64,000 nt of DNA, from positions 62,001 to 126,000 of the forward strand of contig NZ_JAEMUW010000018.1 in NCBI RefSeq assembly GCF_016598485.1, read 5' to 3'. This DNA is from Micromonospora coerulea. GTDB taxonomy: Bacteria > Actinomycetota > Actinomycetes > Mycobacteriales > Micromonosporaceae. The first letter of the stretch is position 1, and every line of letters begins with the position of its first letter. This document shows, in pieces, positions 8,837 to 17,904 of the stretch. The notes under the pieces were generated by a model. The model was not told the DNA's origin. It worked only from the letters and a program-made list of their open reading frames with translations, and did no database searches. Both the position numbers and the translations under genes were made by a program.

Positions 8837-10134
8837 CGGGGGTGCAGGAGGCCCGGCCGCGCGGGGCGCGCCGCTGGGCGATCGACCTGAGCCCGCTGCG
8901 CGTGCCCGCGTACCGGCGGATCTGGCTCGGCGGCAGCATCGCCATGCTCGGCTTCCAGTTCACCGCGGTGGCCGTGCCGGTGGAGATGTACGCGCTGACC
9001 CGGGACTCGTTCTGGGTCGGGCTGCTGGGCGTGGCCGGGTTCCTGCCGCTGCTGGTGTTCGGGCTCTGGGGCGGTGCCGCGGCCGACGCCCGGGACCGGC
9101 GTGCCGTGCTGCTGGTCAGCCAGGTGGTGCTCTGGGCGTCGATGCTGGCGCTGCTGCTCCAGGCCGTGTTCCGGGTGGGCAGCCCGGTGCTGCTGCTGGC
9201 CCTGGTGGCGCTCCAGTCGGCGGGCTTCGCGATCAGCGGGGCGGCCCGCACCGCGAGCATTCCCCGGCTCGTCCCGGCACACCTGGTGCCGGCCGCCAGC
9301 ACGCTGAACTTCACCACCTACACCGCCGCCTCGGTGGTCGGGCCGCTCTTCGCCGGGCTGATCTTCGCGACCTGGCAGCTGGGGGTGGCGCTGCCGATCG
9401 CGTACGGCCTGGACATGCTCTTCTTCAGCGCCGCGGTCTGGGCCACGGTCCGGATGCCGGCGCTGCCGCCGGAGCCGGATCCCGATGGCGACGGCTCACC
9501 GCGCCGGGCCGGGTTGGCCAGCATCGTCGACGGCCTCCGCTACCTGACCACCACGCCGGTGCTGCTGCTCTCCTTCGCCATCGACCTGATCGCGATGATC
9601 CTGGCGATGCCCCGGGCGCTCTTCCCCGAGGTGGCCCTGGAGCGCTTCGGCGGCGGCGCGGCGGTCGGCTGGCTGTACAGCGCGATCGCCATCGGGTCGA
9701 TGCTCGGCGGACTCACCTCCGGCTGGATCGGGCGGCTGCGCCGGCAGGGCCTGGTGCTGGTGGTGGCCGTGGCCGGCTGGGGGCTGGCCGTCGCGGCGGC
9801 CGGGCTGGCCGGCCAGCTCTGGCTGATGGTGCTGCTGCTCGCGGTGGCCGGCGCGGCCGACCTGGTCAGCGCGGTGCTGCGGCAGTCGATCCTGCTGGTC
9901 TACGCGCCGGACCGGATGCGCGGCCGGCTCCAGGGAGTGAACACCGTGGTGATCGCCGGCGGCCCGCGCCTGGGCGACCTGCGGGCCGGCGCGATGGCCG
10001 GTGGCTTCGGCACCGGCGTCGCCTGGGTCGGCGGCGGCCTGGCCTCGGCGGCCCTCGCGGTGCTGCTGGTGGTGGCCTTCCCGGCCCTGCTCCGGTACCG
10101 GGCCGCCGCCGCGCCGGGTGCCGACCGGGAATGA
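8833..10134 (+). CDS. MFS transporter
   Basis: This 433-residue protein has about 12 membrane segments and a loop motif resembling GGAAADARDRR at about residues 78-88. It belongs to the MFS_3 (enterobactin exporter EntS-like) group, as does the transporter at 499-1785. The GTGA overlap with pdxH suggests one transcript, but no functional link to vitamin B6 is established. Substrate unknown. The C-terminus is short and hydrophilic. Confidence 0.87.
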   Translation: MTGVQEARPRGARRWAIDLSPLRVPAYRRIWLGGSIAMLGFQFTAVAVPVEMYALTRDSFWVGLLGVAGFLPLLVFGLWGGAAADARDRRAVLLVSQVVLWASMLALLLQAVFRVGSPVLLLALVALQSAGFAISGAARTASIPRLVPAHLVPAASTLNFTTYTAASVVGPLFAGLIFATWQLGVALPIAYGLDMLFFSAAVWATVRMPALPPEPDPDGDGSPRRAGLASIVDGLRYLTTTPVLLLSFAIDLIAMILAMPRALFPEVALERFGGGAAVGWLYSAIAIGSMLGGLTSGWIGRLRRQGLVLVVAVAGWGLAVAAAGLAGQLWLMVLLLAVAGAADLVSAVLRQSILLVYAPDRMRGRLQGVNTVVIAGGPRLGDLRAGAMAGGFGTGVAWVGGGLASAALAVLLVVAFPALLRYRAAAAPGADRE

Positions 10135-10209
10135 CCTGGGCGATCGTCGGGTGGGACGGGGCATCGGGCCTCAGCGGGGGACGGGGTGCGACCGACTAAG
10201 GTCGCCGGC

Positions 10210-11139
10210 ATGGAGAACGCCGCGAACCGGTCACCATCTGGTGCACAGTGGACCATTGCCGCCGACGGCCACGAGGCGGTCATCGTCGAGGTCGGCGGTG
10301 GGCTGCGGACGTACCGGCACGACGGGGTGGACTACGTCGACGGGTACGCCGCGGACGAGCTCTGCCCCGGTTCGGCCGGGCAGGTGCTGGCACCCTGGCC
10401 GAACCGGATCCGGGACGGGGCGTACGCCTTCGGCGAGCGGTCGTTGCAGCTCGACCTGACCGAGCCGGCCCGACACAACGCCATCCACGGCCTGGTCAAC
10501 TGGGTCCGCTGGCAGCTGCTCGAGCAGACCGCCGACGCGGTGACGGTCGGTTACGACCTGCCGCCGAGCCCGGGGTACCCGTGGCCGCTGCGGCTGCGCA
10601 CCCGGTGGAGCGTGGGGCCGGCGGGGCTGCGCGTCGAGCACGAGGCCACCAACCTCGGCGGGGAGCCCTGCCCGTTCGGCTACTCCATGCACCCCTATCT
10701 CCAGCTGCCCGGGGTGGCGGTGGACGACCTGCGGATGCGGGTGCCGGGCCGGACCCGGGTGCTGCTGGACAGCCGGCTGCTGCCGGTCGGCGCCACCGCG
10801 GTGGCCGGCACCGAGTACGACTTCACCGAGCCCCGCGCGATCGGCGACGCGGTGCTCGACCTGGCCTTCGGCGACGTCATCCGGGATGCCGACGGTGGCT
10901 CGGCGGTGACCCTCGCCGCGCCGGACGGCTCGGCCGCCGTGCACATCTGGGCGGATCAGGAGTTCGGCTGGTGGCAGGTCTTCACCGGCGACACCCTCAC
11001 CCGGGAGCGGCACCGCCGTTCGGTCGCGGTGGAGCCGATGACCTGCCCGGCGGACGCGTTCCGCTCCGGCAAGGACGTGATCGTGCTGAAGCCGGGCCAG
11101 GGCTGGCGGGGCGCCTGGGGCGTCCGGCCGGGCGGCTGA
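10210..11139 (+). CDS. Aldose 1-epimerase family protein
   Basis: This 309-residue protein is a galactose-mutarotase-like enzyme that interconverts alpha and beta anomers of hexoses. The conserved histidines are visible in NAIHGLVNW and SMHPYLQLP, and the catalytic glutamate region in AVEPMTCPADAFRSG near the C-terminus. A TAAGGT -10 element at 10197-10202 ends seven bases before ATG 10210, indicating a leaderless transcript and ruling out the upstream in-frame GTG at 10186. It ends 18 bases before the nitroreductase gene. Confidence 0.9.
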   Translation: MENAANRSPSGAQWTIAADGHEAVIVEVGGGLRTYRHDGVDYVDGYAADELCPGSAGQVLAPWPNRIRDGAYAFGERSLQLDLTEPARHNAIHGLVNWVRWQLLEQTADAVTVGYDLPPSPGYPWPLRLRTRWSVGPAGLRVEHEATNLGGEPCPFGYSMHPYLQLPGVAVDDLRMRVPGRTRVLLDSRLLPVGATAVAGTEYDFTEPRAIGDAVLDLAFGDVIRDADGGSAVTLAAPDGSAAVHIWADQEFGWWQVFTGDTLTRERHRRSVAVEPMTCPADAFRSGKDVIVLKPGQGWRGAWGVRPGG

Positions 11140-11157
11140 GCGGCGCGGGGCAGCGGC

Positions 11158-11760
11158 ATGGAGTTCGCCGAGGTGGTCCGGCGTCGCCGGATGGTGCGCA
11201 ACTACGACCCGGACCGTCCGGTCCCGCCCGACGTGGTGGACCGGCTGCTGGACCACGCGGTGCGGGCCCCGTCGGCGGGCTTCGCGCAGGGCTGGGGATT
11301 CCTGGTGCTGGAGGCGCCGGAGGACCGGGAGCGGTTCTGGACGGCGGCCACCCCGGGCGGTGGCGGCCGGGAGCGCTGGCTGGCCGGGATGCGCCGGGCC
11401 CCGCTGATCGTGGTGCCGCACGCGAACCGCTCGGCGTACCTGGAGCGGTATGCCGAGCCGGACAAGGGGTGGGCGGACCGCTCGGCCGACCGCTGGCCGG
11501 TGCCCTACTGGTACGTCGACACCGGCTTCGCGGCCCTGCTGATGCTGCTCACCGCGATCGACGAGGGGCTGGGCGCGTGCTTCTTCGGCATCCCGCCGGA
11601 GCGGCTCGCCAGCTACCGGGAGGCGTTCGGGGTGCCCGAGGCGTACCAGCCGATCGGCGCGGTGACGGTGGGCTACCGGGCGCCGGACCACCGGTCGGCG
11701 TCGCTGCGCCGGGGCCGCCGCCCGGCCGGCGAGGTGATCCGCCGGGGCCGGTGGAGTTGA
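11158..11760 (+). CDS. Nitroreductase family protein
   Basis: This 200-residue flavoprotein begins with the FMN-binding nitroreductase signature (VVRRRRMVRNYDPDRPV, then APSAGFAQGW). The family reduces nitro groups, quinones or enones using NAD(P)H and FMN, usually as a dimer. The central GLGACFFGIP region and the C-terminal GAVTVGYRAPD segment are also conserved. It is probably cotranscribed with the aldose epimerase just upstream. Physiological substrate unknown. Confidence 0.88.
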   Translation: MEFAEVVRRRRMVRNYDPDRPVPPDVVDRLLDHAVRAPSAGFAQGWGFLVLEAPEDRERFWTAATPGGGGRERWLAGMRRAPLIVVPHANRSAYLERYAEPDKGWADRSADRWPVPYWYVDTGFAALLMLLTAIDEGLGACFFGIPPERLASYREAFGVPEAYQPIGAVTVGYRAPDHRSASLRRGRRPAGEVIRRGRWS

Positions 11761-11939
11761 GCGCGATTCGTCCGGTCGACCGAGGGTACCGGCGGTAGCG
11801 AAACCGACATGAGGGAGCAAAACGCGGTGTGGTGGCGGCGGCTAGGCTGGCACGGACATCACCGCCACGCCGCGCGGTGCCACGCCGTCGCCCGGCGCGG
11901 CGCCGGTGGCCGGCCGGGCCAGGGGGAGGGGAGCGTGCC

Positions 11940-12245
11940 GTGATCTTCAGAGCGGTCCGGGACGGGCGTCCCTACCCGGAGCACAACCTCACGCTCAAGC
12001 AGTGGGCGGAGATCCCGCCGCGTCCGCTGCGGCTTGATCAGCTCATCACCACCAAGCGGGAGCTGGCGCTGGACAAGCTCCTCGCCGAGGACTCCACCTT
12101 CTACGGCGACCTCTTCCCGCACGTGGTGCAGTGGAACGGCGGCCTCTATCTGGAGGACGGCCTGCACCGGGCGCTGCGCGCGGCGCTCCAGGGGCGCAAC
12201 CAGATCCACGCCCGGGTGCTGGTGCTCGGCGGTCAGGCCGAGTGA
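11940..12245 (+). CDS. Conserved small protein with ParB/Srx-like features
   Basis: This 101-residue soluble protein is of a type widely conserved in actinobacteria. It contains RLDQLITTKRELALDKLL followed by LEDGLHRALRAAL, an arrangement that recalls the ParB/sulfiredoxin fold (a nucleotide-binding DGxHR-like loop). I cannot assign an activity. The start is GTG 11940 with AGGGGGAGGGG at 11921-11931; the longer frame from 11829 lies over a promoter-like TAGGCT (11843-11848) and looks non-coding. Confidence 0.72.
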   Translation: MIFRAVRDGRPYPEHNLTLKQWAEIPPRPLRLDQLITTKRELALDKLLAEDSTFYGDLFPHVVQWNGGLYLEDGLHRALRAALQGRNQIHARVLVLGGQAE

Positions 12246-12277
12246 CGCCCGCCTGAAGAATCGTTAAGGTGGCCCCC

Positions 12278-13438
12278 ATGAGCCCTCTCGACCTGCTGGA
12301 CATCGACGCGTCGCTGGGCGAGGAGGAGCGGCAGATCCAGGCCGTCGTGCGCCAGCTCGTCGACGACCGGGTACGCCCGCACGTCGCCGGCTGGTACGAG
12401 GACGGCCAGGTGCCGGCCCGCGAGCTGGCCCGGGAGTTCGGCAAGCTCGGCCTGCTCGGCATGCACCTGACCGGGTACGGCTGCGCGGGCGCCTCCGCCG
12501 TCGCGTACGGGCTGGCCTGCCTGGAGCTGGAGGCCGGCGACTCCGGCATCCGCTCGCTGGTGTCGGTGCAGGGCTCGCTGGCCATGTACGCCATCTGGCG
12601 CTTCGGCAGCGAGGAGCAGAAGCAGCGCTGGCTGCCGGCGCTGGCGGCCGGCGAGGCGATCGGCTGCTTCGGGCTGACCGAGCCGGACCACGGCTCCGAC
12701 CCGGCGTCGATGGCCACCCGGGCCCGCCGCGACGGCGACGACTGGATCCTCAGCGGCGCCAAGATGTGGATCACCAACGCGCCGATCGCCGACGTGGGGG
12801 TGATCTGGGCGCGCACCGACGAGGGCGTGCGGGGTTTCGCCGTACCGATGGACACGCCCGGGGTGACGGCTCGGGAGATCCGGCGCAAGATGTCGCTGCG
12901 TGCCTCGCTGACCGGCGAGATCGCCCTCGACGACGTCCGGCTGCCGGCGGACGCCCGGCTGCCCGAGGCGGTCGGGCTCAAGGCGCCGCTGAGCTGCCTG
13001 ACCGAGGCCCGGCACGGCATCGTCTGGGGCGCGCTCGGCGCGGCCCGCGACTGCCTGGAGACCGCGCTGTCCTACGCGACCACCCGGACCCAGTTCGGCC
13101 GGCCGCTGGCCGGCTTCCAGCTCACCCAGGCCAAGCTCGCCGACATGGCCGTCGAGTGGAACAAGGGCCTGCTGCTCGCGCTGCACCTGGGCCGGCTCGC
13201 CGACGCCGGGAAGCTGCGCCCCGAGCAGGTCAGCGTCGGGAAGCTCAACAATGTCCGGGAGGCGCTCGCCATCGCCCGGGAGTGCCGGACGATCCTCGGC
13301 GCGAACGGCGTCTCCGGCGAGTACCCGGTGATGCGGCACGCCAACAACCTGGAGAGCGTGCTCACCTACGAGGGCACCTCGGAGATCCACCAGCTGGTCA
13401 TCGGGCAGCGGTTGACCGGGCTTTCCGCGTTCGCCTGA
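12278..13438 (+). CDS. gcdH: Acyl-CoA dehydrogenase, glutaryl-CoA dehydrogenase-like
   Basis: This 386-residue FAD enzyme has the three-domain acyl-CoA dehydrogenase layout. CFGLTEPDHGSDP and WITNAPIADV are the FAD/substrate signatures, and TYEGTSEIHQLVIGQ near the C-terminus carries the catalytic glutamate in the position used by GCDH-type enzymes. It likely works in lysine/tryptophan or dicarboxylic acid breakdown, but a general acyl-CoA dehydrogenase role cannot be excluded. A TAAGGT -10 element (12265-12270) ends seven bases before ATG 12278, so the mRNA is probably leaderless. Confidence 0.85.
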   Translation: MSPLDLLDIDASLGEEERQIQAVVRQLVDDRVRPHVAGWYEDGQVPARELAREFGKLGLLGMHLTGYGCAGASAVAYGLACLELEAGDSGIRSLVSVQGSLAMYAIWRFGSEEQKQRWLPALAAGEAIGCFGLTEPDHGSDPASMATRARRDGDDWILSGAKMWITNAPIADVGVIWARTDEGVRGFAVPMDTPGVTAREIRRKMSLRASLTGEIALDDVRLPADARLPEAVGLKAPLSCLTEARHGIVWGALGAARDCLETALSYATTRTQFGRPLAGFQLTQAKLADMAVEWNKGLLLALHLGRLADAGKLRPEQVSVGKLNNVREALAIARECRTILGANGVSGEYPVMRHANNLESVLTYEGTSEIHQLVIGQRLTGLSAFA

Positions 13439-13448
13439 CCCGGGGGTT

Positions 13449-13478
13449 CACCCGTTCGGGTCGCTCGCCGAGCGGGTG
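13449..13478 (+). terminator. Hairpin after acyl-CoA dehydrogenase gene
   Basis: CACCCGTTCG (13449-13458) pairs with CGAGCGGGTG (13469-13478) across a 10-base loop, with one T-G wobble. It begins 11 bases after the gene's stop. Confidence 0.5.
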
Positions 13479-13537
13479 TCGTACCGGGCACGTACCGTCA
13501 TCATCAGTCGAGAAGTCTGACGAGGACGGTGAGGGCG

Positions 13538-14302
13538 ATGGCCCGCGACGGTGGCATCAACGAGCCCACCAGGGAGTTTCCCGGTTACCCGACCGGCGAC
13601 GACCTCCGGGCCCGGTCGGACGTCCCACCCGAGCCGGCGCCCGACGGCCGGCCGGCGCCCGGTGGGCCGGCCCGCGGCCTGCTCGGGGTGCTCGGCGCGG
13701 TCGCGCTGGCGGTGGTGGTGCTGCTCGGCGTGCAGGCCACCGGGATCCTGCCCGACTTCCGTAACCCGTTCGCCAAGGAGCAGACCGACCGCAGCCAGCC
13801 GCCACTGCTCAAGTCCATCCGCGACCTCAGCCGGTACGTGGCCGCCGAGGGCAACTTCCAGGTGGTCGTCGACCTCCAGAACGACCGGCAGAACGTGCCG
13901 GAGTTCCTGCTCAACGAGCGGACGCTCTTCGTCGGGGCCGGCAGCATCGAGGCGTACGTGGACTTCGCCAAGATCGCCGACGGGGCGGTGGTGGAGTCCG
14001 CCGACGGCAAGTCGGTGGAGATCAAGCTCCCCGCGCCGCAGCTCGGCGAGACCAACCTCGACCTGGAGAAGAGCTACGTCTTCGCCGAGCAGCGCGGCCT
14101 GCTCAACCGGCTGAACGACCTGGTGCAGGGCGACCCCAACCGGCAGCAGCAGGTGTACAAGCTGGCCGAGGAGCGGATCACCGCCGCCGCGCGGGACAGC
14201 GGGCTGAGCGCCCGCGCCGAGGAGAACACCCGCAAGATGCTGGAGGGGCTGCTCCGCTCGCTGGGCTACGAGAAGGTGACCGTCACCTACACCGCCCCCT
14301 GA
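13538..14302 (+). CDS. DUF4230 domain membrane protein
   Basis: This 254-residue protein has a hydrophilic, Pro-rich N-terminus, one membrane segment at about residues 46-70 and an extracytoplasmic DUF4230 domain (roughly residues 85-250). That domain shows the family pattern FQVVVDLQND ... ARIADGAVVES-like ... KLPAPQL. Function of DUF4230 is unknown. I chose ATG 13538 with GAGGACGG at 13522-13529 as ribosome-binding site; GTG 13529 is too close to it. A TACCGT -10 candidate lies at 13493-13498. Confidence 0.82.
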   Translation: MARDGGINEPTREFPGYPTGDDLRARSDVPPEPAPDGRPAPGGPARGLLGVLGAVALAVVVLLGVQATGILPDFRNPFAKEQTDRSQPPLLKSIRDLSRYVAAEGNFQVVVDLQNDRQNVPEFLLNERTLFVGAGSIEAYVDFAKIADGAVVESADGKSVEIKLPAPQLGETNLDLEKSYVFAEQRGLLNRLNDLVQGDPNRQQQVYKLAEERITAAARDSGLSARAEENTRKMLEGLLRSLGYEKVTVTYTAP

Positions 14303-14316
14303 CCGGCAACGTCGCG

Positions 14317-14345
14317 GCGCCCGCCCCGGATCCCGGGACGGGCGC
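14317..14345. terminator. Bidirectional terminator between convergent genes
   Basis: A 13-bp stem with one mismatch (14317-14329 with 14333-14345) and a 3-base loop lies between the DUF4230 gene and the convergent PspC gene, so it can serve both. Confidence 0.65.
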
Positions 14346-14361
14346 GTCGCGTTCGGGGCGA

Positions 14362-14565
14362 TCAGTAGCGGGTGTCGTAGCGGTCCTCGTTCGGCATCAG
14401 GATCCACAGCACCAGGTAGACGATCACCTGCGTGCCGGGCAGCAGCAGCGACAGCAGGAACAACAGCCGGATCATGCCGGCCGACGTGCCGAACCGCTGC
14501 GCCAGGCCGGCGCAGACGCCAGCGAGCATGCGCCCCTGACGGGGTCGGACCAGTTTGCGACTCAT
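14362..14565 (-). CDS. PspC domain small membrane protein
   Basis: This 67-residue protein is a single PspC domain. The family motif RMLAGVCAGLAQRFG is at residues 12-26, followed by a hydrophobic segment and the ending LVLWILMPNE. PspC proteins sit in the cytoplasmic membrane and are linked to envelope stress responses in other bacteria; no psp partner genes are nearby. The ATG at 14565 is preceded by GGAG. A TACCGT -10 candidate on this strand lies at 14612-14607, giving a short leader. Confidence 0.85.
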   Translation of the reverse strand: MSRKLVRPRQGRMLAGVCAGLAQRFGTSAGMIRLLFLLSLLLPGTQVIVYLVLWILMPNEDRYDTRY

Positions 14566-14899
14566 CCTCGTACTCCACTCTGCGGCGGTCCGCCGCGCTG
14601 CACTCAACGGTAGGCAGGCGCGCCCACCGTGCCCTCGGTCCCGAGGAGGATCGGCGACCCGGGCACCCGTAGGTGCATACCCGCCGGGTCCACGCCGATG
14701 CGGGGCGCGGGGCCGTGCCGGAATGTGCCGGGTCGAGACCGGGGACGGGTGCGGGCGCGGACGCGGGGTGACCTGGGCGGAGTAGGCTGGCCGGTCGGGC
14801 GCCCACACCCCGGGCACCCTGCCAGCCGGCCCGGACCAGGGTCGGCACGACCGGGCCGGACTCCGCACAACGGGGTGCGACGGCGAGGAAAGTGCAGCC
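14566..14899. other. Divergent promoter region, no gene seen
   Basis: These 334 bases separate the divergent PspC and serine dehydratase genes. They contain a minus-strand TACCGT (14612-14607), a GGCGGTCCGCCGC small hairpin near 14584-14596 in the PspC leader, and a plus-strand TAGGCT (14783-14788) likely to start the dehydratase mRNA with a leader of about 105 bases. I see no riboswitch fold that I recognise in that leader. Confidence 0.5.
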
Positions 14900-16270
<1,371 letters not shown>

Positions 16271-16335
16271 CCCCGGTGGGGTGAGCCCCGCGCGCCGCGG
16301 CCCGGAGGACGGCGACGACGAGCGAGGAGGGGCCG

Positions 16336-17163
16336 GTGACGTCAGGCGTCGGCGCGCTCTGGTCGGCCCGTAACTCGCTGCGCATCCTGGTGAAGCGGGA
16401 CCTCGCGGTGAAGTACCAGCAGTCGGTCCTGGGCTACCTCTGGTCGCTGATCGAGCCGCTCGGCATGGGCGCGATCTACTGGTTCGTCTTCGGGGTGCTC
16501 TACTCCGGGGCCACCCGCCGCCACCTGGGCGACGCGGCGGAGTCGTACCCGCTGTTCCTGATCACCGGCATCTTCGCCTGGATGTGGGCCAGCTCGGCGC
16601 TCAACGAGGCGACGAACGCGCTGACCGGCCAGGCCCGGCTGATCACCACGATGAACGTACCCCGGCAGGTCTTCCCGATCGGCCGGGTCGCCGGCCGGTT
16701 CGCCGAGTACGCCGCCGGCCTGCCCATCCTGATCGCCATCGCCGCGGTCTACGCCGCGCACGGGAAGGTCCACCCGGGCTGGAGCCTGCTCGCCCTGCCG
16801 CTGGCCGTCGCGGTTCAGTTGGTCCTGCTGGTCGGGGTCGCGCTGCTGCTGTCGGCGTGGAACGTGCTGATGCGGGACATCGAGCGGTTCATGCGGCTGA
16901 TCATCCGCGTGCTCTTCTACGCCACCCCGATCATCTACCCGCTGAGCCTGGTCCGGGACTCCGGCATGCCCACCTGGCTGAAGGTGACCTACGAGCTGAA
17001 CCCGCTGGTCGGCATCTTCCAGCTGCACCACGCGATCTGGTACCCGGACGAGTTCCCCGACGCCCGGCTGCTCGCCACCACCGTGCTGGGCAGCCTGCTG
17101 GTGCTGACGGTCGGCTGGTGGTCGTTCCGCCGGCTCGAACCCGCCGTGCTGAAGGAACTGTGA
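16336..17163 (+). CDS. ABC-2 type polysaccharide/teichoic acid export permease
   Basis: This 275-residue protein has six predicted membrane segments and belongs to the Wzm/TagG permease family, which exports lipid-linked cell-wall polymers. The N-terminal amphipathic part (LVKRDLAVKYQQSVLGYLWSL...) is characteristic. The GTG start has GAGGAGGGG upstream. It is followed with no gap by its ATPase partner and then by two biosynthetic genes that overlap or nearly abut, so this is the first gene of a four-gene cell-wall glycopolymer operon. Confidence 0.9.
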   Translation: MTSGVGALWSARNSLRILVKRDLAVKYQQSVLGYLWSLIEPLGMGAIYWFVFGVLYSGATRRHLGDAAESYPLFLITGIFAWMWASSALNEATNALTGQARLITTMNVPRQVFPIGRVAGRFAEYAAGLPILIAIAAVYAAHGKVHPGWSLLALPLAVAVQLVLLVGVALLLSAWNVLMRDIERFMRLIIRVLFYATPIIYPLSLVRDSGMPTWLKVTYELNPLVGIFQLHHAIWYPDEFPDARLLATTVLGSLLVLTVGWWSFRRLEPAVLKEL

Positions 17164-17904
17164 ATGGCGATCATCGAGGCGGAGGGCCTCGGCATCCGCT
17201 TCGTCCGTAACCGGCGCCGTCAGCTCCGGCTGCGGGAACTGCTCATCCACCGGGGTGGGCGGAGCGCGGCCGCCGGCCAGTTCTGGCCGCTGCGTGACGT
17301 CTCGTTCCGGGTCGAGGCGGGGGAGACCGTCGGGGTGGTCGGGCGCAACGGCACCGGAAAGAGCACCCTGCTCCGGTTGATCGCCGGGGTGCTGATCCCG
17401 GACGAGGGCCGGATCCGGGTGCACGGCGACGTGGCTCCGCTGCTGGAACTCTCCGCCGGTTTCTCCAACGACCTGACCGGCCGGGAGAACCTCTACCTGG
17501 TCGGCGGCCTGCACGGGTTGTCCACCGGCTACCTGCGCCGGCACTTCGACGAGATCGTGTCGTTCGCCGGGGAGCAGGTCGAGCGGTCCATCGACACCTC
17601 CGTCCGGCACTACTCGTCGGGGATGAAGGTGCGGCTCGGCTTCGCGGTGATCGCGCACCTGCCGCACCCCGTCCTGCTGGTGGACGAGGTGACCGCGGTC
17701 GGGGACGCGGAGTTCCGCGCGAAGTGCTATGCGACCATCGAGCGACTTCTCGCGGAAGGGCGCACGCTGGTGCTGGTGTCACACAACGAAAAGGACCTCA
17801 CCCGGTTCTGTCGTCGGGGGCTCTACCTCGACGGCGGCCGGTTGGTGGTCGACGGGACGATCGACGAGGCGCTCGGCGCCTACGCGAGCGCGGCGCCACG
17901 GTGA
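17164..17904 (+). CDS. ABC transporter ATPase for polysaccharide/teichoic acid export
   Basis: This 246-residue ATPase is a Wzt/TagH-type partner of the upstream permease. Walker A is GRNGTGKST at residues 60-68, the signature region is RHYSSGMKVRLGFAV, and Walker B is HPVLLVDEVTAVGD. It lacks the extra C-terminal carbohydrate-binding domain found in some Wzt proteins, so export probably does not depend on a chain-end cap. Its start abuts the permease stop; its own stop overlaps the next GTG by four bases. Confidence 0.92.
   Translation: MAIIEAEGLGIRFVRNRRRQLRLRELLIHRGGRSAAAGQFWPLRDVSFRVEAGETVGVVGRNGTGKSTLLRLIAGVLIPDEGRIRVHGDVAPLLELSAGFSNDLTGRENLYLVGGLHGLSTGYLRRHFDEIVSFAGEQVERSIDTSVRHYSSGMKVRLGFAVIAHLPHPVLLVDEVTAVGDAEFRAKCYATIERLLAEGRTLVLVSHNEKDLTRFCRRGLYLDGGRLVVDGTIDEALGAYASAAPR

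Noticed and set aside
10186..10209. Upstream GTG start for the aldose epimerase gene
   Set aside because: It lies upstream of the -10 element whose transcript would begin at ATG 10210.
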